Of a DNA stretch of 64,000 nt, positions 33,800 through 45,240 are shown one piece after another. The stretch lies in the NCBI RefSeq assembly GCF_022539505.1, contig NC_061513.1:354063696-354127695 (forward strand), written 5' to 3'. The position numbers and the translations under genes were made by a program. Source of the stretch: Lolium rigidum. Taxonomy: Eukaryota > Streptophyta > Magnoliopsida > Poales > Poaceae. The notes beneath the pieces are model-generated. The model saw nothing but the letters and a program-made list of their open reading frames with translations. It was not told the origin of the DNA and ran no database searches. How positions within the stretch are numbered: position 1 is the stretch's first letter; each line of letters starts with the position of its first letter.

Positions 33800-36750
33800 C
33801 CCATGTCTTTATTTTACTACAGCAATTTTGTTTTATATTTGTGTCTTAGAAGTTGTTACTACTGTAGCAACCTCTCCTTATCTTTATATTATCGCATTTG
33901 TTGTGCCAAGTAAAGTCTTTGATAGTAGGGTTGATACTAGATTTGAATTACTGCGCAGAAACAGATTTCTTGCTGTCACGAATTTCAATATGCCTCTCTG
34001 TAGGTAACTCAGAAAAATCTGCCAATTTACGTGCGTGATCCTCAGATATGTACGCAACTTTCATTCAATTTGAGCATTTTCATCCGAGCAAGTCTGGTGC
34101 CTCTAAAAATTCGTCTTTACGGATCTGTTCTGTTTTGACAGATTCTGCTTTTTATTTCGCATTGCCTCTTTTGCTATGTTGGATGGATTTCTTTGTTCCA
34201 TTAACTTCCAGTAGCTTTGAGCAATGTCCAGAAGTGTTAAGAATGATTGTGTCACCTCTGAATATGTGAATTTTTGATTATGCACTAACCCTCTAATGAG
34301 TTTGTTTCGAGTTTGGTGTGGAGGAAGTTTTCAAGGGTCAAGAGAGGAGAATGATATACTATGATCAAGAAGAGTGAAGAGTCTAAGCTTGGGGATGCCC
34401 CCGTGGTTCATCCCTGCATATTTTAAGAATACTCAAGCATCTAAGCTTGGGGATGCCCAAGGCATCCCTTCTTCATCGACAACTTATCGAGTCACCTCTA
34501 GTGAAACTATATTTTTATTCCGTCACATCTTATGTGCTTTACTTGGAGCGTCTCGTGTGCTTTTATTTTCGTTTTGTTATTTTCATTCTCTGAATAAATT
34601 CATGCTTGTGTGGGAGAGAGACACGCTCCGCTGTTGCATATGAACACATGTGTTCTTAGCTTTACTTTTAATGTTCATGGCGAAGGTTGAAACTGCTTCG
34701 TTCATTGTTATATGGTTGGAAACGGAAAATGCCGCATGTGGTAAATGGTATAATGTCTTGAATAACGTGATACTTGGCAATTGGTGTGCTCATATAGATC
34801 ATGTTTAAGCTCTTGCATCATGTACTTTGTACCTATTAATGAAGAACTACATAGAGCTTGTTAAAATTTGGTTTGCATGATTGATCTCTAGAGTCTAGAT
34901 ATTTTCTGGTTAAGGTGTTTGAACAACAAGGAGACAATGTAAAGTCTTATAATGCTTACAATATGTTCATATGTGAGTTTTGCTGCACCATTTTATACTT
35001 GAGTTTGCTTCAAACAACCTTGCTAGCCTAGCTTTGTATTGGGAGGAATTCTTCTCGTGCATCCAAATCCTTGAGCCAAAAACCATGCCATTTGTGTCCA
35101 CCATACCTACCTACTACATGGTATTTCTCCGCCATTCCAAAGTACATTACTTGAGTGCTACCTTTAAAATTTCTATCCTTTGTCTTTGCAATATATAGCT
35201 CATGGGAAAAATAGCTTAAAAACTATTGTGGTGAAGAATATGTACTTATGTGTCTTATTTCTTAATAAGTTGCTTGTTGAGCGGTAACCATGTTTCTGGG
35301 GACGCCATCAACTTTTACTTTTGTTGAATATCATGTGAGTTGCCATGCATGTTCGTCTTGTCTGAAGTAAGGGCGATTTTCATGATCAAATGGTTTCAGT
35401 ATGCATATTGTTAGAGAAGAACATTGGGCCGCTAACTAAAGCCATGAATCATGGTGGAAGTTTTAGTTGGACATCAATCCTCAATCTCTTATGAGTATAT
35501 TATTTCGGAAAATCAAATCTGATCTCGGGTGCATATGCACCCGGTATGTATAAAACATATTTCCAAACCGTAAAAAATTTAGCATGTAGAGGGACATGTT
35601 CTATATGTGCACGTAAATTTTCACCTAAAACCAACAGTTTTTGTACCCTGTGTAAAAAAGGCAAATAATGCCTCAAAAAATAGACTATTTTAGCACCTAA
35701 GATTTGTCTTTTTTGCGCAAGGCATGAAACATATCGGTTTTTGCTGAAACAACTTTGTAAGCATGTAACATGTCAAGGTATACACAAAGAATTTTTATTT
35801 GTATTTTTCTAACATTTTTAAATATATTTAATATGCGTTTCAAATAAAGGGTGCATATGCACCCGGGTGTAGAAACACCCTGTCCATATTATTTGTTGTT
35901 GAATGCTTATGCATTAAAGAGGAGTCCATTATCTGTTGTCTATGTTGTCCCGGTATGGATGTCTAAGTTGAGAATAATCAAAAGCGAGAAATCCAATGCG
36001 AACTTTCTCCTTAGACTTTTGTACAGGCGGCATAGAGGTACCCCTTTGTGACACTTGGTTGAAACATATGCTATGCAATGATAATCCATGTTAATCCAAG
36101 CTAATTAGGACAAGGTGCGAGCACTATTGGTAATCTATGCATGAGGCTTGCAACTTATAGGATATCTTATACATAACACATATGCTTTATTACTACCGTT
36201 GACAAAATTGTTTCTATGTTTTCAAAATGAAAAGCTCTAGCACAAAAAATAGTAATCCATGCTTCCCTCTGCGAAGGGCCTATCTTCTACTTTATTGCTG
36301 AGTCAGTTTACCTACTTATTTCTATCTTAGAAGCAAACACTTGTGTGAACTGTGTGCATTGATTCCTACATGTTTACCTATTGCACTTGTTATATTACTT
36401 TGTGTTGACAATTATCCATGAGATATATATGTTGAAGTTGAAAGCAACCGCTGAAACTTATATCTTCCTTTGTGTTGCTTCAAAGCTTTCTACTAAGAAT
36501 TTATTGCTTTATGAGTTGACTCTTATGCAAGTCTTATTGATGCTTGTCTTGAAAGTACTATTCATGAAAAGTCTTTGTTATATGGTTCAGTTGTTTACTC
36601 ATTGTCTTTACCATTGCTTCGAATCGTTGCATTCATCTCATATGCTTTACAATAGTATTGATCAAGATTATGATAGCATGTCACTTAAGAAATTATCTTT
36701 GTTATCGTTTACCTACTCGAGGGCGAGTAGGAACTAAGCTTGGGGATGCT
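33800..36750 (+). other. Element 2 non-coding 3' internal region
   Basis: This is the inverted homologue of 11293-13855 in element 1. It carries ctaagcttggggatgc at 34383-34398, 34441-34456 and 36734-36749; the last abuts the 3' LTR. A related string lies in the coding part at 33077-33090 and a partial one at 28387-28399. Apart from the MITE it has no other feature. Confidence 0.8.
35506..35885. mobile_element. Mutator-like MITE
   Basis: The 380-bp insertion has a perfect 9-bp TSD atattattt (35497-35505 and 35886-35894). Both inner ends carry the palindromic string cgggtgcatatgcaccc. The homologous stretch of element 1 (near 12130) lacks it, confirming the insertion. It has no coding capacity. 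Confidence 0.85.
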
Positions 36751-38624
36751 TCATACGTCTCAAACGTATCTATAATTTCTTATGTTCCATGCTACTTTTA
36801 TGATGATACTCACATGTTTTATACACATTATATGTCATTATTATGCATTTTCCGGAACTAACCTATTGACGAGATGCCAAAGTGCCAGTTCCTGTTTTCT
36901 GCTGTTTTTGGTTTCAGATATCCTAGTAAGGAAATATTCTCGGAATCATACGAAATCAACGCCCAGCATCTTAGAATTCCACGAAGCTTCCAGAACACCC
37001 GGGAGGGACCAGAGGAGAGCCACAGGGCCACCAGACAGTAGGGCGGCGCGGCCCAAGGGGGGCGCGCCCCCCTATTGTGTGGCGCCCCCGTAACCCTTCC
37101 GACTCCGCCTCCTCGCCTATTTAAAGGTCCCTGACCTAAATCTTTGAGACGAAAAAGCCACGGTATGAGAAACCTTCCAGAGCCGCCGCCATCGCGAAGC
37201 CAAGATCTGGGGGACAGAAGTCTCTGTTCCGGCACACCGTCGGGACGGGGAAGTTCCCCCGGAAGGCATCTCCATCGACACCACTGCCATCTCCATCGAC
37301 GCTGCTGTCTCCCATGAGGAGGGAGTAGTTCTCCATCGAGGCTAAGGGCTGTACCGGTAGCTATGTGGTTCATCTCTCTCCCCTATGTACTTCAATACAA
37401 TGATCTCATGTGCTGCCTTACATGATTGAGATCCATATGATGAGCTTGTAATCTAGATGTCGTTATGCTATTCAAGTGGATTTTACTTATGTGATCTCCG
37501 GAGACTCCTTGTCCCACGTGTGTAAAGGTGACAGTGTGTGCACCGTGTGGGTCTCTTAGGCTATATTTCACAGAATACTTATTCACCGAGTTATGATTTG
37601 AGTTGGATGTCTCTATAAAATTGTGGTGTGTTAGTACCTCCTATGAATGCTCACGGTGACGGCGTGGGGTGTTTATTAGTACTTGGGAATACATCTTTAA
37701 GGTTTGCCTACATGATGAATTAGTGTTCGTTATCTTGCCAAAGAGTAATTCAGAATAGCATAGTGAAGTGCTTATTTATATTCCTTTATGATTGCAATGT
37801 GCTTTATATCACTATTAATCTATGTGCTACTCTAGTGATGTTATTAAAGTATTCTATTCCTCCTCCATGATGTAATGGTGACAGTGTGTGCATCATGTAG
37901 TACTTGGCGTAGTTTATGATTGTGATCTCTTGTAGATTATGAAGTTAACTATTACTATGATAGTATTGATGTGATCTATTCCCCCTTTCATAGCTTGATG
38001 GTGACAGTGTGCATGCTATGTTAGTACTCGGTATAACTGCGTTGGTCTATCATGCACTCTAAGGTTATTTAAATATGAACATCGAATGTTGTGGAGCTTG
38101 TTAACTCCGGCATTGAGGTGCTCTTGTAGCCCTACACAATTAATGGTGTTCATCATCCAACAAGAGAGTGTAGAGTGGTTTTATTATGTGATCAATGTTG
38201 AGAGTGTCCACTAGTGAAAGTATGATCCCTAGGCCTTGTTTCCAAATACTGCAATCATCGCTTGTTTACTGTTTTACTGCATCTTTACTTCCTGCAATAT
38301 TACTACCATCAACTGCACGCCAGCAAGATATTTTCTGGCGCCGTTACTACTGCTCATATTCATTCATACCACTTGTATTTCACTATCTCTTCGCCGAACT
38401 AGTGCACCTATACATCTGACAAGTGTATTAGGTGTGTTGGGGACACAAGAGACTTCTTGTATCGTGATTGCAGGGTTGCTTGAGAGGGATATCTTTGACC
38501 TCTTCCTCCCTGAGTTCGATAAACCTTGGGTGATTCACTTAAGGGAAACTTGCTGCTGTTCTACAAACCTCTGCTCTTGGAGGCCCAACACTGTCTACAG
38601 GAAAAGAAGCGTGAGTAGACATCA
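36751..38624 (+). repeat. Element 2, 3' LTR
   Basis: This LTR of 1,874 bp pairs with 26197-28061. It begins tcatacgtc instead of tgatacgtc. TATA tatttaaag lies at about 37118-37126. The extra aatctttg near 37138 is one of a few indels. Confidence 0.9.
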
Positions 38625-38668
38625 GTTACTTCCACTAACATCCTCCACCGAGCTTTTGTCTTGACAAC

Positions 38669-40043
38669 ATGGATAGGAATGGTGAAGAAGCAAGGGAGGA
38701 TGGAGTCCTCCGCAACAACGAGAGGTTGGTTACCCAACACAACCTATGGACTCAACGCCAAGAGTTCAAGGAGCAGCTTGCCTTTCTCGAGACGCATCGA
38801 TGAGCAATATAAAGAAGTGGCACACAACTTCACCGTAGTCAACCAAGATATGACCCTCCTTTGAGAAGCTACGGAAAACTTGGATGGGCAAATGGCGGCC
38901 AATGATGCGAACATGGAGCGGCGCATGGATAGCCTCGAACGCGCCATCAACAAATTGGGTCGCCATCACCGACATCGCTCTACTTCATCATCATCAAGCT
39001 CGTCCCAAGACTACTACTCCCATGATCGCCACACGTCATCAAGCTCCAACTCAAGGAGAGGAGACTCTTATCGACTTCATCGACCACATGATCTCCATGA
39101 AGACTCACGCTCCAACTCAAGGCGAGGAGAGTTTCATCGACATGCTCGTCCAAATGAGCGTCCTCAACAAGAAGAAGCACCATACCATGACTGCCATCTA
39201 CATGATCTCCATGCCCACCATGGGCGTGATGACCAACCCCACGACAACGTCATCCTCAACATGGACCCGACACCTCATCGTGAGCCACACATTGATGCTC
39301 AAGACCAAGGTCATCAAGCTCAACCTAGGCGTGATCTCCGGAATCATCCATGCCAAAACCAACATGGACGAGGAGACTCGGCATTGGCTCAAGAGGAGGA
39401 AGCCAACAATGGACGTTGTCAACAACCTCATCAAGACAATCGCCAACACCATCGTCCCGCACCAAGTGAAGCTAGTGTTCAAATACAACACCAACCCAAT
39501 GCTATGGTTGGCCGCGGAAGACCTCCTCACCCACCACAAGCCGCAAGATACGAAGGTATCCGACCTCGCCGACGGAACTTGGAGGATGAAGAGAACATGT
39601 ATGGCAAGCTCAAGTTCAACATGCCCAAGTTCAAATGTGAAGATGACGCTGAGGCCTACCTCTCATGGGCACTCAAGGTTGACAAGATCTTTCGCATACA
39701 CAACTACTCCGGTGCGAAGGAAGTGGCCATGACATCTCTTGAGTTTGAAGATTATGCTAACACATGGTGGGAGAAAGTTTTCACTCTAAGGGAAGAAAAG
39801 GGTGAGCCCCCTATTGACACTTGGGAAGAGATGAAGGAGGAGATGCAAGCTCGTTTTGTGCCCGCACACTACATGACCGACCTCTTCAACAAACTCCAAA
39901 AATTGAATCAAGGTACCAAGACCGTTGAGGAGTTCTACAAGGAGATGGAGTTGACCATGATGCGAGCCAACATCCAAGAATCCGAGAACCAAACTATTTC
40001 AGTTCTTCAATGGCCTAAACTATCCAATCAAGAGGATCGTTGA
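38669..40043 (+). pseudogene. Element 3 gag
   Basis: The ATG at 38669 opens MDRNGEEAREDGVLRNNERL; the frame stops near 38800 and continues in the frame of 38880-40043. That 387-residue stretch has a Ser/Arg/His-rich N-terminal half and a retrotransposon gag core in its second half: YGKLKFNMPKFKCEDDAEAY, LEFEDYANTWWEKV, WEEMKEEMQARFVPAHY and KLQKLNQGTKTVEEFYKEME. The gag frame shifts once more near 40010 and its C-terminus is in the next frame (40063 on). Confidence 0.85.
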
Positions 40044-40062
40044 GTTCCAACCATACTCTAAC

Positions 40063-41646
40063 ATGGTTGAGTTGGTACACCAAGCTTCCAAGGCCGAGTG
40101 CCAAGTGAATGTGGACATCAAGTACACCAAGTACAAGTCCTACTTCGCCTCCAAGCTCTCTACAACTGCTCCTACAACAAGTGCCAAGCTATCCACTTTC
40201 CCTACACCATCCAAGCAAACGACTATCCAAAGTCGAATGAAGCAACTGGTGACTTCAACCGCCTCCTCAAAAGCCTCTACGGGGCCTTCCATTGTCACAT
40301 GTTTCAAGTGTGGAACACCTGGCCACAAGTCCTTCGAGTGCAAAAATACCAAGGTCAATATCACCATGGAGAACAGTGACATAGATACGCTAAGTGAAGG
40401 CGAATATGAAGCACTTGTCCAATCCGCCGTAGCTAATGAAGAATATTACGATGAAGAAAGTGAAGAAGATCCCCTCCTATGTGTGCATGATCCAAGTCCC
40501 TCGTTTGTGGTCACAAGGGTGTTGACTACTCAACCACAAGCCATCGAAGAACAAAAATACAACATCTTCCAAACCTGTGCCGGTATTGGAGGAAAGCCAA
40601 TCAAGGTCATCATCGATCGAGGAAGTTGCCACAACTTCGCAAGCACCGAGTTGTGTGAGAAGCTCTACCTCACGCTCCGCAAGCATCCAACTCCATACCA
40701 TGTCCAATGGTTGAGTTACAAGGGAAAAGTCAAGGTCCAACACACCGTCACCGTCAACTTCAAAGTCGGCCCTTATGAAGACACCACTAAGTGTGATGTG
40801 GTTCCAATGACGGTGTGCCACATGTTGCTTGGCCGTCCATGGCAATATGATAAGAAAGCTACACATGATGGTCACTCCAATGCCTACACCTGCAAGATCA
40901 ACGACAAGAAGTTCGAGCTTCGCCCAATGACTCCTAGCCAAATAATAGCGACCAATGCGAAGGCTTTAGCGAGGGCACAACAAAAGAATCGTGGTGACTT
41001 GAGAGGTGAGAGAGTGATCCACTTAAAGGAGAGTGAGCACCACAAGATAAATATGAGTGAGATAAATAGTGTCCTCATAGCCACCAAGAGTGAGTTGAGA
41101 GAAGAGCAGGACATCCCATACACCATAAGGCACCAAGTGCTCGTAGGCAACAGGACAACGCCGGAGACTAACGAATTGACAACCATTCTTCTTTTGTCTT
41201 TGTTGTCTCTTTTAAAGGAACCTAAATATGTCTTCCTCAACAAGCTTCACCTAGGACTACCACCGCTTCAAAACATAGAGCACCACATCGACCTCATACA
41301 ATGCGCCACACCACCAAAACGTACCGTTTACCGCACCACACCCGACGACAAGGAGGAGATGCATTGTCAAACTCATGATCTTCACGCAAGTGGGTATGTT
41401 CTCCAAATCCTTAGCCAAGGTGTGGTTCTGACAATTCTTGTCATGCCTTTGGGTTGCTCCATCACTTCGTCACCCTTTTTGCGTCTTATGCCACATGTCT
41501 TGAAACATCTTGTTGGCAAGATTGTTGTTGTATGTCTTGATGATATGATCATGTACCCAAAGAATCTCAAGGACCATGTTCTACATGTGAGAGAAGCCTT
41601 ATGCTTCTTATGCCCGTTTGCACACAAAAAGTTGATTTCCTTGTGA
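40063..41646 (+). pseudogene. Element 3 gag C-terminus, protease and shortened RT
   Basis: The 527-residue open frame carries a CCHC zinc knuckle CFKCGTPGHKSFEC (C80, C83, H88, C93), then an aspartic protease region with IIDRGSCHNFAS (Asp185) and MLLGRPWQYD. Relatives usually have a Gly where this has Arg186. The reverse transcriptase start follows (GLPPLQNIEHHIDLI). Near residue 445 it jumps directly to the palm block around VVVCLDDMIMY. Most RT fingers and palm are missing, yet the frame stays open. Function as RT is excluded; the protein could still supply gag/protease in principle, although the protease change argues against that. Confidence 0.8.
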
Positions 41647-41673
41647 TTTTCCGTTTCATCCATTGGCATTGAA

Positions 41674-42400
41674 ATGGAATCTTCAAAAGTTGAGGAAATT
41701 CATAATTGGCCTACGCCAAGCACAATTTCCCAAGCTAGAAGTTTCCATAGCTTTGCCATTTTCCGTAGCAACTTGGAGAAAAACTTTGCCACCATTACTT
41801 GCCTCTTGAATGTTCCATTTGTTTGGGACAACTCTACACAACACGCTTTTGATGACTTACAAAAGAAGCTTACCGATGCACCACTCTTTACTCTACCAAA
41901 TGTTGACTACACCGACACATTTTTTGTCCCCATTTTTGCCAAGTGTTCCTTTGAGAAAGGATGTGATGATTCTTATTTGCATGAGAGCTTCTTGTCCACT
42001 GATAACAAAATTTACATACCCAAGATTTCTATTCGAAAGTCGCTTTTACCCAACTTCTTGTTCGGACGCGACGTCCTCTCTCCACCACTTCATAAGAGAA
42101 CCATGATGGACTTCAAAAAGCACGCCCTCACCATGAAGAAACTCCACAAAGATACAAGGGAAACAATACAAGAACATGTCTTCGCCAAGCTACAAGGATC
42201 AACACCACAAAGAAAGAACGCTTTCAACAACAACACAACTCCAAGATCAAACCAAGTGGAGATGATCCCTTCAAGTCCACAATCACATCAACAACAACGC
42301 CTACATCATCGATATATCAACATCCAAGTACTTGGTGAGAAACACATTCAACACCTCGGATCTCTCACCCTATCATGTCGATGAGGAGGAACTAGAGTCG
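41674..42400 (+). pseudogene. Element 3 RT/RNase H-integrase remnant
   Basis: IHNWPTPSTISQARSFHSF and VPFVWDNSTQHAFDDLQKKL match the RT-RNase H junction of Gypsy pol. It then jumps to a short block (KIYIPKISIRKSLL) that normally precedes the integrase zinc finger. The end of pol lies in a different frame, ending just before the polypurine tract at about 42416. RNase H and the integrase core are deleted. Confidence 0.75.
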
Positions 42401-42428
42401 AAGACTACTCTTTCCCAAGGGGAGGAGA

Positions 42429-43315
42429 TGATGTAGCCCCGTCCAAGGGCGGCAGTACACCAAGACCAAGTGGACCTATGACGCGAGCACGCACCAAAGC
42501 ACTTCAACAAGAGGTCAACGCGTTCTCACTATGCTTGATCCTAACCTCCCTTTGAATGGCTTGCTACCTCATCAAAATGCTTTATGTGTAATAAGGTACA
42601 TCGCTGAGGAAGACCCGTGAGGAAGCCAAGCCAGCAAGGAAGGAGAAGAACGAGGAAAAGAGGAGCTGGAGCAAACCGGCGCCAGGACCGGCGGCACCGG
42701 CCCCTGCGCCGGAAACGTTCCGGTCAGCTAGCTGTTGTAACCGGACGGACCGGCGGGAGAACCGGCATGCCGGAACCAGCACCGGAACGAACCGGCTACA
42801 GTGACAACAACAGCCGGCATGCCGGTCCCCACGTCAACCGTTCCGGAGCCAGAACCGGCACCGCCGGAAATCGTCGAATCTAAGTTATCCCCAACTATTT
42901 GACTTGTAAGTTTACCCTTCTGCCCCTGCGTTCTATATATACTCTTGGTACGGCCAGATCTCAGATGAGACAAGATTTTGAGATTATACTTGAGCTTTGT
43001 CTCCCTAGAACCATAGTTCTTTGTATCAAGGTACTCTTGAGGATCTTTCTCTCTCCATGTATGACTCTAGTGCAAGCACTCTCTCATACAAGTTCTAGAG
43101 TGGATTCCTTCACCAATCTCTCACTTCTTGGTCTCTACCCCATGGGTCTCTCCAAGGTTTGATTTTATTGGCTTGGTCTAACCTACCAAGGGAGTGAATT
43201 TGGCTTGTATTGTGTTTGAGTGTGTTTGTGTTTTGGTTTTTGTGTTCTTCCTCCTTCCCATCCCCTCCATTCACCAATGTGGTCAAGGCCAAATCCTAGG
43301 CGTTAGGCCTCATCA
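42429..43315 (+). repeat. Element 3, 3' LTR
   Basis: An 887-bp partner of 23979-24899 with the same ends, CCGG-rich block (about 42670-42870) and TATA region (ctatatata, about 42933-42941). Substitutions and indels relative to the 5' LTR are visibly more numerous than between the LTRs of element 2, consistent with element 3 being the older host. Confidence 0.9.
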
Positions 43316-43320
43316 ACACA

Positions 43321-44226
43321 TGTATGCAAGGCGTCGGAAACGGTGTTTCTATGGATGCCACAATCTCGCTGGAGTTAGCATTGCTCTGAAATTTTTGGCA
43401 GACCGATGACCGACGAGCGTGAAACTTACCTCAAACTTTTTTCTTTGGTATATGATGCCCCGTAAAATTTGCCCCCAAAACCGGTAATGTGTTCTTGATC
43501 GTGGATTCCCAATGCTCTTTAAAAAAATTATAGGTCCATCGAGTTTTATGGAATTGGAAATAGATGATTTTTTATCAAAACAGTAAAAATGGTTACTTTA
43601 AGATTTTACCTCTTTTAAGGGATATGTTAAAGATGCTCTTAGCTCGCTCTCCGATCCTTTTTAATTAACTCAGATTTAATATAACTTTATGTTAAATTGG
43701 AGCCGACAAAAAGGGATCAAGGGAGTAGATATTTAGTTTTGGGGCAGGGTTGTCATTTTTTCCTCAACTCACATGTTATGGACATTGTACCTGCCATGAT
43801 TGATTAATAAGTTGGGCTATGTTTCTCTCCAAAAGAAAAATGATTCTCTACTCGCATTCAGTCAACTTGTTCTGAGTTTTAACTTTTTTTGAGACAGATT
43901 TTGTCAAATAAAAACAACGCAATAAGTGCCTTACACTCTGCCAAAAATACAGAAAAGTAACAAATGAGTAACTTTTACAAATAAACAAAGAAAAACTTTA
44001 AACTATCCAAGTTGCGTATAGCACGTCGTACATACATGTGAATATTCGTCTGCGTGTATCTTTATGAGCCCTAGCAAAGAATCAGAGTTTTACATTTCCA
44101 GCCTAATCCACGTGGCTAGTTGCTACGCCCTTCATCAGTTGGCCTAGGAATAGGAAGATCCAGGTTAACCTGGACCCGGTACCGGGACGTCTCTCCGGGT
44201 TTCTGAAACACCATGTACAGTCACGA
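43321..44226. other. Intergenic sequence between element 3 and the third RING-H2 gene
   Basis: AT-rich, with one small MITE (43642-43725). The stretch 44100-44226 is probably 3' untranslated region of the minus-strand RING-H2 gene. No other gene is seen. Confidence 0.5.
43642..43725. mobile_element. Small Stowaway-like MITE
   Basis: The 84-bp element is flanked by TA (43640-43641 and 43726-43727). Its inverted ends align around gatcctttttaatt and gatccctttttgtc (reverse-complemented right end). Confidence 0.55.
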
Positions 44227-44790
44227 TCAAGGTCCCTCCTGTCCTGCACCGAACAACGCCGGCGGCTCCGTGGCCGACGACGATGCCGCTTCCGCCTTCC
44301 CGTTCCCTTGTTGCAGCTCCGTCTCGGTCCGGCAGAGAGGGCACGTCGTCCTGGTGCGCAGCCACGCGTCGACGCACTCAACGTGGAACGCGTGCCCGCA
44401 GTTGGGCAGCTCCCGCACCTTCTCCCCGTCAGCGAACTCCGACAGGCACACGGCGCAGTCAGCACCCGCGCCGGCGGTAGAGCCGCTCCCTTTCTGGTAG
44501 GCGGTGATGGGCAGCGCGGACAGAGCGGACGCGTCTAGCCCGCGGCGGCTGCCGAACGAGTTGATGGACCGTAGGATGCCGGCAGCCAGGCCACTGCGCC
44601 GTCGGCCGGCGGACCGCACGACGAACAGATACAGCAACACGCGGATGAGGGTGAAGATGACGGTGAGCGCGACAAGGAGGAGGGCGGCCATCATCAGGAC
44701 GCGAGCGCTGAAGCCGTAATTCCGCTGCGCCGGGTTCGGATCAGCGGCGCCAGCCGTGGCCGGCGAGCCGGCAACGGGGTTCCCTGACAT
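44227..44790 (-). CDS. ATL-type RING-H2 finger E3 ubiquitin ligase (third gene)
   Basis: The 187-residue intronless protein is encoded on the minus strand from the ATG at 44790. A short Ala/Pro-rich N-terminus leads to a long hydrophobic segment (about 31-58), a basic stretch, the GLD motif (84-86) and a complete RING-H2 finger: C112, C115, C131, H133, H136, C139, C150 and C153, with W143. The tail is short (ending GAGQEGP) and lacks the DLE-Q ending of the other two genes. The canonical GLD and different N-terminus mark a different ATL subgroup rather than a third tandem copy. The frame is open further upstream without an ATG. The family acts as membrane-anchored E3 ubiquitin ligases; the substrate is unknown. 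Confidence 0.9.
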   Translation of the reverse strand: MSGNPVAGSPATAGAADPNPAQRNYGFSARVLMMAALLLVALTVIFTLIRVLLYLFVVRSAGRRRSGLAAGILRSINSFGSRRGLDASALSALPITAYQKGSGSTAGAGADCAVCLSEFADGEKVRELPNCGHAFHVECVDAWLRTRTTCPLCRTETELQQGNGKAEAASSSATEPPALFGAGQEGP

Positions 44791-45240
44791 GACACGGATG
44801 AACTTTCTAGTCTGTGCCAGGAACCAGTAAAGAACCTCAAGACGGGACAAGAGAGAAAAGTAATGGCTGGCAGGTGTAGTTGCCAAGAAAAAAGACAGGT
44901 TTGGTAGAACTCAAGTTTGCAACTTAGCTTGGGCAGATGCTGCTGAGTCAATGGGTTGTGTCAATGTCATGGATTTGATGGGAACCAAGATGAAGTGACG
45001 AGAAGAATTTCATGCCAGTTGCTTGCGGCGCGAGAATGCGCGTGCGATCGAATTCGGGAGACCGATGATCGACGACGATGAGGGAAACTGATCAGCAGTC
45101 TTGCTTTCAGAAGACAAGACTATCGTAAACGCGAACGAGCTAATGTAGCGAGGAAGGGAGGAAGAAGATTACATGAAACTGTGGGTACTAATCGTCAAAC
45201 CCCATTGGAGCTGTAGAGAAACAAGACAAGTCTAGCTACT
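44791..45240 (-). promoter_or_regulatory. Leader and promoter region of third RING-H2 gene
   Basis: Sequence upstream of the ATG at 44790 on the minus strand. CT-rich, leader-like stretches occur, but no convincing TATA box stands at the usual distance from a leader start. No coding frame is supported. Confidence 0.35.

Larger units (their letters stand above)
26197..38624 (+). mobile_element. Element 2: non-autonomous LTR retrotransposon
   Basis: A 5' LTR (26197-28061) and 3' LTR (36751-38624) are bounded by a perfect 5-bp TSD gttac (26192-26196 and 38625-38629). The internal region has a gag-like gene with a zinc knuckle and a second coding stretch, but no protease, reverse transcriptase, RNase H or integrase motif. 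It would have to be mobilised by a partner. A Helitron (29611-32410) and a Mutator-like MITE (35506-35885) are inserted in it. The LTRs differ by a few percent, including TG to TC at the first bases of the 3' LTR. Confidence 0.9.
23979..43315 (+). mobile_element. Element 3: internally deleted Gypsy LTR retrotransposon hosting element 2
   Basis: A 5' LTR (23979-24899) and 3' LTR (42429-43315) are bounded by a perfect 5-bp TSD acaca (23974-23978 and 43316-43320). Primer site, 5' leader, gag, protease, shortened reverse transcriptase, an RNase H/integrase remnant and a polypurine tract (aaggggaggaga, about 42416-42427) are in the normal order. Element 2 sits in the 5' leader at 26197-38624. Without it the element is about 6.9 kb, shorter than a complete Gypsy element. 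Confidence 0.9.

Noticed and set aside
38884..39732. 282-codon second frame overlapping element 3 gag
   Set aside because: The region is CA-rich and poor in stops; only the other frame shows gag motifs.
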